Assembly: GCF_900111905.1 (NCBI RefSeq)
Contig: NZ_FOKM01000014.1
Location: 62,001 to 126,000, forward strand
From: Rhizobium sp. NFR07
Lineage (GTDB): Bacteria > Pseudomonadota > Alphaproteobacteria > Rhizobiales > Rhizobiaceae
DNA: 64,000 nt
Reading direction: 5' to 3'
Positions 1 to 8,018 of the stretch are shown here, piece after piece. Both the position numbers and the translations under genes were made by a program. Positions within the stretch are counted from its first letter, which is position 1; every line of letters begins with the position of its first letter. The notes under the pieces were generated by a model, which saw only the letters and a list, made by a program, of their open reading frames with translations, did not search any database and was not told the DNA's origin.

Positions 1-849
1 ATGCTCAGCGATCCTGCGTGCAAAATTCAGTGCAACCCGCTCCGAGTGTCGCAGCCGGACACCGAGCGTCTCGAAGCCACGCAGGACGAGCGATGCATCG
101 TCCGGAGAGACCCCGATACCCATGCGGCCGATCATCGAGCGTATCGGTTTGAGGAGGCTCATATCCTTGATGGTGATCGACCCCATCAGCACGTCGGAAT
201 GGCCCGATACGAATTTGGTCAGCGCCTCGGTAACGATATCGGCACCATGCTCGAGCGGCTTGAAGTTGAGGGGCGTTGCCCAGGTGTTGTCGACGCCGAC
301 AAGCACGCCGTGCTGATGTGCAAACGCGGCGATCCTTGGCAGGTCCTGGATTTCCATGGTCGTGGAGCCCGGGCTTTCGCACCAGACGATTTTCGTGGTC
401 GGACTGATCTTGGCGGCGACCTCTTCAGGCGACTGGGGATCGAAGAACTCCACCTCCACCCCTAGCCGTTTCAGATCTGTCTCGGCGAGATCGCGCATCG
501 GCGGATAGGCGGTATCTGCAATCAGGATGTGATCACCAGCCGCCAGAAACGGCAGAACGGCAAGTGCGTTCGCGGCCTGGCCGGATGGTGTCAGGAAGCT
601 CCAGGCGCCGCCCTCAAGGCTCGTCAGTTTTGCCTCAAGTGTACGCGTGGTGGGCGTGCCATAGAGACCATATGAATAGCCTTCATGGCCGCGGTCACCC
701 CGAGAGGCATAGGTTGCCGCGTCCTTAAATACGATCGTCGAAGCTCGATGTACACCGACCCTGAGCGGATCGAACCCAGCGGTGGGCACTTCAGGCGTGA
801 GGACGCATTGCGTGAGATCGTTCATTGCATCTTTCAGGGCATCGTTCAT
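1..849 (-). CDS. Cys/Met-metabolism PLP-dependent lyase (cystathionine beta-lyase type), 3' end beyond the window
   Basis: Reading the minus strand from an ATG at 849 gives 283 uninterrupted residues to the left edge, so the C-terminal part is missing. The protein belongs to the fold-type I PLP family that includes MetC and MetB. Visible landmarks are the YGLYGTPTTR segment near residues 60-69, ESPGS near 158-162, VDNTWATP near 186-193 and the cofactor lysine in LTKFVSGHSD at about 212. These match cystathionine beta-lyases and related C-S lyases that release a thiol, ammonia and an oxoacid. It diverges from a LysR regulator and lies near a polar amino-acid importer, so use of an imported sulfur amino acid is plausible but inferred. 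Gamma-lyase or synthase activity cannot be excluded. Confidence 0.85.
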   Translation of the reverse strand, partial: MNDALKDAMNDLTQCVLTPEVPTAGFDPLRVGVHRASTIVFKDAATYASRGDRGHEGYSYGLYGTPTTRTLEAKLTSLEGGAWSFLTPSGQAANALAVLPFLAAGDHILIADTAYPPMRDLAETDLKRLGVEVEFFDPQSPEEVAAKISPTTKIVWCESPGSTTMEIQDLPRIAAFAHQHGVLVGVDNTWATPLNFKPLEHGADIVTEALTKFVSGHSDVLMGSITIKDMSLLKPIRSMIGRMGIGVSPDDASLVLRGFETLGVRLRHSERVALNFARRIAEH

Positions 850-936
850 GGCCGGGCCTTTCTGAAGCGGCTTAGAAGTCCCGAGGAAAGCAATTCCAAA
901 CCGGACATCTTTGCGCTACTGCTATTCGCGTGAGTT

Positions 937-948
937 ATCAATATTGAT
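937..948. promoter_or_regulatory. Perfect 12-bp palindrome in the lyase/LysR divergent promoter region
   Basis: ATCAATATTGAT is its own reverse complement and ends 11 bases before the LysR start codon at 960, with the lyase starting at 849 in the other direction. LysR regulators commonly bind dyads in the intergenic space shared with a divergent target, so this is a candidate site for the neighbouring regulator. The role is inferred. Confidence 0.4.
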
Positions 949-959
949 TGAGAGTGGTG

Positions 960-1835
960 ATGAACCTTCGGCAGGTTGAGATTTTTCGCGTGGTGATGAC
1001 GAGTGGCACCACGGCGCGCGCAGCGGAAATCCTGCACGTCTCCCAGCCTGCGGTCAGCAAGATGATCCAGGAGCTCGAGCGCTCCCTCGGCTTTGATCTG
1101 TTCCAGCGCATCAAGGGACGACTTCATCCGACGCAGGAGGGCCAGCTCTTCTTTCGTGAGGTCGAGCAGGCTTTTCTGGGACTGGCGCACCTTCGGGGCG
1201 CTGCGGCTCGCATCCGCGATTACGGCTCGGGCGAGCTGAGGATCGCCTGCCTCTCGGCCCTGTCGACCAATGTGCTTCCGCGCGCGCTGCAGGCCTTCAT
1301 GGCAAGAAATCCGAACGTCGCCATCACCTTTCAGGCAAGGATGTCGTCCAATGTCCGCGATCTCGTGGCATCTGGCCAGTTCGACCTCGGGGTCGTGGCG
1401 GACGAGATCGACATCACTGGTGTCGAGGTCGAGGAATTTGCCCGCTTCCGGGTGGCTGTCGCCATGCCCAAAGGCCATCCGCTGGAAGCGCTCGAGGTCG
1501 TTCATCCCGCCGACCTGGCTGGGCACGCTTTTATTGCGCTCGCTCCGGAAGACACGACCCGTCGGGAAGCGGAGGACGCGTTCGAGCGCGCCGGCGTCAC
1601 CATTCGACCTGTCATGGAGACCCCCTACTCCACCACCATTTGTGCGATGGTGGCTGCGGGCATCGGGGTTGGGCTCGTCAATCCGTTGACGGCCGAGCCC
1701 TATGTCGAACACGGACTGGTTCTGCGACCGTTCGAACCTGCCCTGCATTTTCGCACACTGCTGATCACGCCGCCCAATCGGCTTGCGTCGCGAAATCTGG
1801 ACGAGTTTGTCCGGGATCTGCGCGCCGCCGTCTGA
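960..1835 (+). CDS. LysR-family transcriptional regulator
   Basis: This 291-residue protein has the classic LysR layout: an N-terminal winged helix (residues 1-60, with the helix-turn-helix around TTARAAEILHVSQPAVSKMI) and a two-lobed effector-binding domain from about residue 90. I chose the ATG at 960 because it gives the usual MNLRQVEIF opening; the frame stays open to a TTG at 948. It is transcribed away from the partial MetC-type lyase, the standard arrangement for a regulator and its target. A perfect palindrome lies just upstream. The effector cannot be told from sequence; a sulfur amino acid or its derivative is a reasonable guess. Confidence 0.9.
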   Translation: MNLRQVEIFRVVMTSGTTARAAEILHVSQPAVSKMIQELERSLGFDLFQRIKGRLHPTQEGQLFFREVEQAFLGLAHLRGAAARIRDYGSGELRIACLSALSTNVLPRALQAFMARNPNVAITFQARMSSNVRDLVASGQFDLGVVADEIDITGVEVEEFARFRVAVAMPKGHPLEALEVVHPADLAGHAFIALAPEDTTRREAEDAFERAGVTIRPVMETPYSTTICAMVAAGIGVGLVNPLTAEPYVEHGLVLRPFEPALHFRTLLITPPNRLASRNLDEFVRDLRAAV

Positions 1836-1864
1836 CAGTCTGCCCCTCATGATGGCCATGGCGG

Positions 1865-2641
1865 TCACAGGACTTTGGAGAGAAATGCCGCCGTGCGCGG
1901 GTTTTGCGGATCGGCCAACATCGAACGCGGATGGCCTTCTTCGACGATCTGCCCCTGATCCATGAACACGAGGTGATTGCCGACTTCGCGCGCAAAGCCG
2001 ATTTCGTGCGTGACCACGACCATGGTGATGCCGCTTTGCGCCAGATCCTTGATGACATCCAGTACTTCGCCAACGAGTTCGGGATCGAGCGCGGAGGTCG
2101 GCTCGTCAAAGAGCATGACCTCCGGTTCCATCGCAAGCGCACGGGCGATTGCAACACGCTGCTGCTGACCGCCGGAGAGCTGCGCTGGATAGCGTTCACC
2201 AAATCCGCTCAACCCCACACGGTCGAGCAGCTGGCTGGCCTTGGCGCGCGCCTGATCCTTGGACCAGCCTTTGACATGCGCCGGCCCTTCCATGATGTTT
2301 TCCAGTGCCGTCATATGCGGAAACAGATGGAAACGCTGGAAGACCATGCCGGTCAGCCGTCGCTGCGCGGCGATCTGTCCAGAAGATAGCGGATGAAATC
2401 GGCCATCCCGCTCGACAAAGCCCTGTAATTCGCCTTTCAGGAGGACGCGACCTGCCGAGATTGTTTCGAGCTGATTGATGCAACGCAGCAGCGTCGACTT
2501 GCCCGATCCGGATGGACCGATTGCCACGCAGACCTCACCACGCCGCACGCGCAAGCTCACGCCTTTCAGGGCATGAAACGGGCCGTAGAATTTGTGAATG
2601 TTCTGCATCTCGACGTAGAATTCGGAAACGTTGGCGTTCAT
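1865..2641 (-). CDS. Polar amino-acid ABC transporter ATP-binding protein (GlnQ/HisP type)
   Basis: The 258-residue protein is a single nucleotide-binding domain of the polar amino-acid uptake class. Walker A is GPSGSGKS (residues 42-49), followed by the signature LSGGQQQRVAIARAL, Walker B VMLFDEPTSALDP and the switch histidine in VVVTHEIGFAREV. Length is normal for GlnQ, HisP or TcyN. It is the last gene of a three-gene minus-strand operon, three bases after the permease, and energises import by the permease and binding protein upstream. It converges on the LysR gene with a 29-base gap. Confidence 0.93.
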   Translation of the reverse strand: MNANVSEFYVEMQNIHKFYGPFHALKGVSLRVRRGEVCVAIGPSGSGKSTLLRCINQLETISAGRVLLKGELQGFVERDGRFHPLSSGQIAAQRRLTGMVFQRFHLFPHMTALENIMEGPAHVKGWSKDQARAKASQLLDRVGLSGFGERYPAQLSGGQQQRVAIARALAMEPEVMLFDEPTSALDPELVGEVLDVIKDLAQSGITMVVVTHEIGFAREVGNHLVFMDQGQIVEEGHPRSMLADPQNPRTAAFLSKVL

Positions 2642-2644
2642 GAC

Positions 2645-3556
2645 CTACTCCGCCCGTGTTGAATGAACGGAAACGCCCTTGCCGAAGTGACGCTCGAGAA
2701 AATACTGACCAACCATCAACAGGCTGGTGATGGCGAGATACCATGTGCCGGCGACCAGCAGCAGCGGGATCGGCAGGTAAAGCCTGTTCGAAATCGCGTT
2801 GGTGGCGAATGTCAGGTCCAGCGTGAACGGAATTGCCAGGACCAGCGACGTCATTTTCAGCATGCCGATGGTTTCGTTTCCGGTCGGAGGAATGATCACG
2901 CGCATCGCCTGCGGCATCAGGATGCGCATCCAGATCTTTTCCCGCTTCATGCCGAGAGCCTGTGCAGCTTCGGCTTGCCCGCGATCGATCGAATTGAAGC
3001 CCGCTCGGAAGATTTCGGTCAGATAAGCAGACTCGTTAAAGCCGAGGCCAAGGATTGCCGCCATTGCGGGCGTCAGGATGTATTTTGTCTCGACACTGAC
3101 GATCTCCGGGCCGAAAGGGATCGAGAGACTGAGATTGGGAAAAAGAACCGCGAAAAGGCCCCAAAACAGCAACTGCGTATAGATCGGCGTTCCGCGGAAA
3201 AACCACACCCAGCCATAGGCTATTCCGCGAAAGATCGGATTTTCGCTGTCTCGCATAACGACCAACAGAGCCGCGACGGTGATCGCTACCGTCATTGCTA
3301 CGACGGTGAGAAGAAGCGTCCAGCCGACCCCGCGGATAACCTGCGGAGCGAACAGGTAGTTCAGGTAGACATCCCAATGAAAGTTGGGATTGGCCGATAT
3401 GGCCTGACCGATCTGAAGGGCAAGGACCGCGATAACCGCAACAGCGATCCATCGTCCCGGATGACGGCGGGGGACCACGACATTACGCGTGATTTCCTGC
3501 CTGTCACTGGAGACCGGCTTGAAGCCGGCCCCAATGTTTTCGACCCCGGAAGTCAC
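2645..3556 (-). CDS. Polar amino-acid ABC transporter permease (HisM/GlnP type)
   Basis: This 303-residue inner-membrane protein has a soluble N-terminal tail of about 35 residues, several strongly hydrophobic segments and the conserved cytoplasmic loop that contacts the ATPase (QAEAAQALGMKREKIWMRI). The WFFRGTPIYTQLL segment is typical of His/Glu/Gln/Arg/opine-class permeases. It is the only permease in the operon, so the channel is presumably a homodimer. It follows the binding-protein gene by four bases. Substrate is not determined by the sequence. Confidence 0.92.
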   Translation of the reverse strand: MTSGVENIGAGFKPVSSDRQEITRNVVVPRRHPGRWIAVAVIAVLALQIGQAISANPNFHWDVYLNYLFAPQVIRGVGWTLLLTVVAMTVAITVAALLVVMRDSENPIFRGIAYGWVWFFRGTPIYTQLLFWGLFAVLFPNLSLSIPFGPEIVSVETKYILTPAMAAILGLGFNESAYLTEIFRAGFNSIDRGQAEAAQALGMKREKIWMRILMPQAMRVIIPPTGNETIGMLKMTSLVLAIPFTLDLTFATNAISNRLYLPIPLLLVAGTWYLAITSLLMVGQYFLERHFGKGVSVHSTRAE

Positions 3557-3560
3557 GTGA

Positions 3561-4454
3561 TCAGATCTTGACTTCAGGGTTGACCAGCGCCTTCTCGACG
3601 ATCACCGAGCCAACGCCCCAGGTATCGAGCAATGTCTTGTAGGTGCCGTCGGCAATCAGGGAGTTGATCGTGTCGGCGACGAGCTGAGTGAGCTCCATGT
3701 CCGACTTGGCAACGGCAATGCCGTTCGGACCATGCTTTGCCAGGGGACCGGTGGTCGGCTTCAAGGTGTCGAAAGCGCCTTTCGACTGCTTTGCCGCATA
3801 ACCGATGCCTGCCTCGCCGGAAACGGTAGCATCCGCGCCGCCGGCTGCCACACGGGTCAGCGCTTCAGGCTGCTTGGAGAACGGCAAGATCTCGATGGCA
3901 GCCTTGCCTTCCGTCTTGCAGCGCTCGTTTTCTTGAATGACGGCACGCTCATGATAGCTGCCGGACTGTATCGCGACCTTGCGACCGCAGGGATCACCCG
4001 GATCGAATTTGCCCGGGTTTCCAGCCTTTACGGCCCACATGCTGCCGGTATCGGCATAGCTGACAAAGTTGACCGCCTTCATGCGCTCCGTGGTGACAGA
4101 AAAGGCCGAGACGCCGAGATCAAATTTCGTGCCGAGAGCAGGAAGGATGGCTTCGAAAGCCGAGGTCTGGAAATCGATTTTTACGCCGAGCTTCTTGCCG
4201 ATGGCGTTTGCGATATCGACGTCGATGCCCTCAGGCGTCTGCCCATCCTTTTCACTCAGGAATTCCCATGGTGCATAGGCCGTGTCGGAGCCGATCGTGA
4301 TGACGCCCGATGTCTTGATTTTGGCTGGCAGGCGAGCGGCAAGAGCTTCTTCCACCGTGATGTTGGAGGTGTCGAAACTCTGGGCGGAAACCGCCGTGGC
4401 GCCACTGAGGGCAATCGCTGCGATCACCGGAATGCGAAAGACCGAATTGAACAT
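3561..4454 (-). CDS. Amino-acid ABC transporter substrate-binding protein (SBP family 3)
   Basis: A 297-residue protein with a typical Sec signal peptide (hydrophobic stretch at residues 8-22, cleavage after about AVSA-24). The mature part shows the family-3 fold: VITIGSDTAYAPWEF opening, GIDVDIANAIGKKLGV, and FDLGVSAFSVTTERMKAVNF. It captures a polar amino acid or related compound in the periplasm and delivers it to the permease encoded next. It is first in the operon. The two Cys residues in the middle (GDPCGRK and NERCKTEG) could form a disulfide. The exact ligand is unknown; the nearby MetC-type lyase makes cystine or cystathionine-like ligands worth testing. Confidence 0.92.
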   Translation of the reverse strand: MFNSVFRIPVIAAIALSGATAVSAQSFDTSNITVEEALAARLPAKIKTSGVITIGSDTAYAPWEFLSEKDGQTPEGIDVDIANAIGKKLGVKIDFQTSAFEAILPALGTKFDLGVSAFSVTTERMKAVNFVSYADTGSMWAVKAGNPGKFDPGDPCGRKVAIQSGSYHERAVIQENERCKTEGKAAIEILPFSKQPEALTRVAAGGADATVSGEAGIGYAAKQSKGAFDTLKPTTGPLAKHGPNGIAVAKSDMELTQLVADTINSLIADGTYKTLLDTWGVGSVIVEKALVNPEVKI

Positions 4455-5478
4455 TTGATGTTCCCCATCTTGTTATGTTTGCGACGGGTGGGACGCGGCT
4501 TGGGAGGACCGCATCCTCTTCGTCCCGGGCACTATGGGGTCTTGCCGCAAGTACGTCCAATAATAAGATCGGGGCACTCAATTCCTGCAGGTTATCGCTT
4601 CGGCTATACGTTCAGGTTCACGACAAACCCGCATATCGTGAAGGCCGTAAGGCCTTCTATGATTGGTTGCGCCACGCTTCCCGCGAGGGTCTGCTAGCCA
4701 CCTGGTCGTGATTTGCGGCGTCGAGGACTGTTTTGCGGCCTATGCAGGAGATTGGACATTAGGCATCATGGATGCGGATGGAGCACTATCCTGGATAAAC
4801 GCCCCACACACTCTGACCAATGCCGTAAAAAACCTCCCGCTTACTGAAAATCGCGAACTCGAAGGCGCGGCATGTCTAACGTCAAGCTTCCGCTCCAGGG
4901 AAGTTATTTCACCTACGATTGAGCGAATTGAAGGGTCGGCAACGCGCCTGATCATGGTTACCGATGGCTTTCGGTCGAGTTAAGTCCCGATCAGCAGATA
5001 CTCTTCCTGAAGACCGGCAGCAGGGAAGTGTCAACCGGTCAGGACGATTGCAGTGCCCTGTTGATTAGCCTTTCCCAGACGGAGAGCGTGCATGGACTCC
5101 GTCTCATGGAGGATGGCTCGGACGGACTCTACGTTCGAAGGCTTGACTAAAGTCGGCCGGTCGTCGGTCGCGATCTCCCTCACAGACATTACTGCTCTTG
5201 ATGACATCCGAACCGTTGTCCAGCAGGTGAAACGCCCGAGCTCTACAGTCGAGCTGCAAATCCGTCTTCCGGTACCTCGCTCCACCCAATATGATCAAGA
5301 GCCGCCCATACGAAGCTGCCCTCTCGGAGGGAGAGAGCTGGGCAAAGCAAACGTCTGCGCCCGGTTGATTACCGTAGGGTTCCAAAATCGTAGGTGGAAC
5401 CGAGGGTCACCAGCGCCATGGAGCGAACACGATCATCACGAGCAATCGCCAGTTTACCGGAATGAGGTCATGAATTGC
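4455..5478. other. Gene-poor stretch of about 1 kb
   Basis: No recognisable gene. Short open frames exist on both strands (for example 4663-4983 plus and 5104-5385 minus), but none shows a family motif or a convincing ribosome site and they overlap one another. The left part must hold the promoter of the amino-acid importer operon; an inverted repeat lies at 4640-4657. A weaker stem, GGTTCC/GGAACC with a 12-base loop, lies at 5378-5401. The sequence may include decayed coding DNA, but I could not assign any fragment. Confidence 0.5.
4640..4657. repeat. Short perfect inverted repeat upstream of the amino-acid importer operon
   Basis: GAAGGCC-GTAA-GGCCTTC is a 7-bp perfect stem with a 4-base loop, 186 bases upstream of the binding-protein start. 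No T-run follows on either strand, so it is not a typical intrinsic terminator; it may be a regulator site or a minor RNA hairpin. Confidence 0.4.
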
Positions 5479-6279
5479 TTATTTGGTATCTATGCGAAAG
5501 GCGGATCGGAAAATCTCCAGCGCCGCAGTCGGATCGTCTTTCGCAAAGGCCTCAAGCGCGATCGGCCCGCGATAACCCATTTCGCAAAGCGCCGTCGCGA
5601 TGCCGCGATAGTTGATTTCTCCTGTGCCCGGTTCACAACGTCCCGGCACATCGGCCACCTGTATCTCGCCAATCCATGGCAGGCAGGCGCGGCAGGTCTC
5701 GATCAGGTTCCCCTCGCCGATCTGCACATGATAGAGATCGAGGTTGAGCCTTAGACGCGGATGATTGACGCTTTCAACCAGCGCCAGCGTGTCTTCCGCC
5801 CGGCCGAAGGGCGTGCCCGGATGATCGACCGGCAGGTTGAGATTTTCCAGCGTGTAGACGATGCCTTCCTCCTCCGCCATATCGGCGATGCGCGCCAGCG
5901 TATCGCGCGCTTTCAGCCACATGCGTCCGGTCGTCACTTCGCTGGGTCGTACCGGAAGCCCGCCATCTCCAAGCCCCGTTCCGTGCAGGTTGAGCCGAGC
6001 GACACCAAGCCGCTTGCCGACCTGCGCCGTTTCGCGGGCCGAGCGCAGCAATTCGTCGGCACCCTCATCATCGGCAAGGCGGCCCGTCAGATAACCGTTC
6101 ATGATGGAAAAGGTCGCGCCTGATTTTTCTAGCGCTCTGAGATCGTGATCCGGCCAGTTCCACAGTCCGACCTGGAAACCCAATTCCTGGAGCTGCGCGC
6201 AACGCCATTCGATCGGACGGTCGCACCAGAGCATTTCCGCGCAGGCGGCCAACGTAAACGGTTGGTCCATTGTCATCAT
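5479..6279 (-). CDS. TIM-barrel sugar isomerase (hydroxypyruvate isomerase / inosose isomerase-like)
   Basis: The 266-residue product belongs to the xylose-isomerase-like TIM-barrel superfamily. Landmarks are the alternating strands with LNLHGTGLGD (near 95-105), YTLENLNLPVDHPGTPF (near 140-156), LNLDLYHVQIGEGN (near 178-191) and a C-terminal GPIALEAF with the metal-ligand-type Glu. It resembles hydroxypyruvate isomerase Hyi more than IolE. It is the last gene of the inositol operon, 16 bases after iolB, so it may interconvert keto-inositol isomers (an IolI-like role) or act on a C3 product. Start could be any of ATGs at 6279, 6276 or 6270. The precise substrate is inferred only from context. 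Confidence 0.75.
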   Translation of the reverse strand: MMTMDQPFTLAACAEMLWCDRPIEWRCAQLQELGFQVGLWNWPDHDLRALEKSGATFSIMNGYLTGRLADDEGADELLRSARETAQVGKRLGVARLNLHGTGLGDGGLPVRPSEVTTGRMWLKARDTLARIADMAEEEGIVYTLENLNLPVDHPGTPFGRAEDTLALVESVNHPRLRLNLDLYHVQIGEGNLIETCRACLPWIGEIQVADVPGRCEPGTGEINYRGIATALCEMGYRGPIALEAFAKDDPTAALEIFRSAFRIDTK

Positions 6280-6295
6280 CCGGACTGAAGGGAGG

Positions 6296-7093
6296 TCAGC
6301 GCATCAGGTGCTCGACCGGCGGTGCGGCAACAAAACGCCATTTGCGCAAAGGGCCAGCCATGACGTTGAGGTAATACATCTCGAAACCGTGCGGTGCGCC
6401 GCAGGGATGGTGGCCGCGTGGCACGCAGATGACATCGCCATCATGCACTGCCATGGTCTCGTTCAAAAGCAGGTCGTCGGTATAGACCCGCTGAATACCG
6501 AAACCATCGGCCGGGTTGAGGCGGTGGTAATAGGTCTCTTCCAAATAGGTGATGCGCGGGAAATCGTCCTCGTCGTGGCGGTGGCTCGGATAACTCGACC
6601 AGTGACCCGCCGGGGTGAACACTTCGGTCACCAGAAGGCTGTCGCAATAATCCTCGTTTTCCATGGCGATATTGTTGATGTAGCGGGTATTGGTACACTC
6701 GCCGCGCTGGGTGAGCGTGATACCATCGGGGCCGATCCGCCGTGCCTCGTGGCCTTGCTTGCCCGGAGCCGAGCAGACGGCAATCACGCAATCCGTCTCG
6801 GCCACGGCTTTCCAGTCGCTGCCGTTGGGCAGATAGAGGCAATGCGGCGGCGTTTTTTCGAAAACGCTCATGCGCTCGCCAAGCACGCCCCAGTCCCGTC
6901 CGCCAGCGTGAAGCGCCGCCTTGCCCTCGACGATGACCAGAATGACCTCGCGATCACCGGTCGCTTCCGCCGCCGTTTCTCCGGCTCGCAACCGGTAGAG
7001 CGAAAAGCCGACATAACGCCAGCCGGCCGAGGCCGGCGTGATCTCGTGGACCTTGCCATGAATACCAAATGGGCGATGGAGAAGGTTTGGCAT
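6296..7093 (-). CDS. iolB: 5-deoxy-glucuronate isomerase IolB
   Basis: IolB converts 5-deoxy-D-glucuronate to 5-dehydro-2-deoxy-D-gluconate in cytoplasmic inositol breakdown. The 265 residues carry both cupin halves of the family; the C-terminal half shows the metal-binding pattern SYPSHRHDEDD (about 168-178), LEETYYHR and GDVICVPRGHHPCGAPHG. Length is normal. It sits 18 bases after iolE and 16 bases before the TIM-barrel gene, in the order the pathway predicts (iolC, iolD, iolE, iolB). Confidence 0.95.
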   Translation of the reverse strand: MPNLLHRPFGIHGKVHEITPASAGWRYVGFSLYRLRAGETAAEATGDREVILVIVEGKAALHAGGRDWGVLGERMSVFEKTPPHCLYLPNGSDWKAVAETDCVIAVCSAPGKQGHEARRIGPDGITLTQRGECTNTRYINNIAMENEDYCDSLLVTEVFTPAGHWSSYPSHRHDEDDFPRITYLEETYYHRLNPADGFGIQRVYTDDLLLNETMAVHDGDVICVPRGHHPCGAPHGFEMYYLNVMAGPLRKWRFVAAPPVEHLMR

Positions 7094-7111
7094 CGAAAAC
7101 TCCTGCTTTTC

Positions 7112-8008
7112 TCAGACAAGTCCGACCTTTGCGGCCGCAGCTTTCAAGATCCTCAGACCGAGCGACTGATACTGGAAGGGATTGCGGACATCCGGATCCT
7201 GCTCGGCCTCGATGACGATCCAGCCGTCGTATCCGGCATTTTTGAGGATCTGCAGCAGGGGTTCGAAATTCACGCCGCCCTCTTCGTCGCCCGGCACGGT
7301 GAACACGCCAGCACGCACGCCGTCCATGAAGGACAGCCCTTCATCACGCACGCGGCTCATGATGGCCGGGCGCACGTTCTTGGCGTGGAAATGGCTGACA
7401 CGATCGACATAACGGGAGAGCACCGGCGCCGGATCGCGACCGTTGCCGCCAAAATAACAATGCCCGGCATCGAACAGCAGCCGTGTCGCCGGTCCCGTCG
7501 CCGCCATGAAGGCATCGATCTCTTCCGGCGTCTCGACCACCGTGCCCATATGGTGATGGTAGACGAGGTGAATGCCCTGATTTGCGGTAAAGGCTGCAAG
7601 CTCCTCCACTTTCGCGCCAAAAGCTTTCATTTCGGCGTCCGACAGTACAGGGCTTTCGGAAAGCGGTTTTTGCAGCCCCTGCACGCTGTTGGAGGTCTCG
7701 CAGGCGATGCAGACCGTGCAGCCATTGTGTTTCAGCTTGTCGAGATGCGGCTGAATGGCTTTCTTCTCATCCTCCACCGATTGCGACAGCAGGTTCAGTG
7801 AATACCAGCCGGAAACGAAGGCCAATCCGTATGACCCGAGCAGATCTTTTAGCGCCTGTGGATCGTTCGGCCAGCGGTGACCGTTCTCGATTCCGTCGAA
7901 GCCGATTTCGCCCGCTTCGCGGAGGATTTGGTCGGTCGGAGTGTTGGCGCCAAGGCTCTGGTCGTCGTCATTGGCCCAGGCGATGGGATTGGTGCCGAAG
8001 CGGATCAT
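7112..8008 (-). CDS. iolE: myo-inosose-2 dehydratase IolE
   Basis: IolE dehydrates 2-keto-myo-inositol to 3D-(3,5/4)-trihydroxycyclohexane-1,2-dione. The 298-residue protein has the family's TIM-barrel and the diagnostic opening FGTNPIAWANDDD (residues 4-16), then LVYHHHMGT, LLFDAGHCYFGG and SHFHAKNVRP, which supply metal ligands and active-site residues. It starts 10 bases after iolD and clearly belongs to the same transcript. IolE normally uses a divalent metal such as Co or Mn. Confidence 0.96.
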   Translation of the reverse strand: MIRFGTNPIAWANDDDQSLGANTPTDQILREAGEIGFDGIENGHRWPNDPQALKDLLGSYGLAFVSGWYSLNLLSQSVEDEKKAIQPHLDKLKHNGCTVCIACETSNSVQGLQKPLSESPVLSDAEMKAFGAKVEELAAFTANQGIHLVYHHHMGTVVETPEEIDAFMAATGPATRLLFDAGHCYFGGNGRDPAPVLSRYVDRVSHFHAKNVRPAIMSRVRDEGLSFMDGVRAGVFTVPGDEEGGVNFEPLLQILKNAGYDGWIVIEAEQDPDVRNPFQYQSLGLRILKAAAAKVGLV

Positions 8009-8018
8009 TCGTCTGCCC

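Noticed and set aside
4663..4983. 106-residue plus-strand frame in the 4.5-5.5 kb gap
   Set aside because: No recognisable domain, no clear ribosome site, and overlapped by equally long frames on the other strand.
5092..5754. 220-residue plus-strand frame upstream of and inside the TIM-barrel gene
   Set aside because: Half of it is antisense to the TIM-barrel gene; no family motif or ribosome site.
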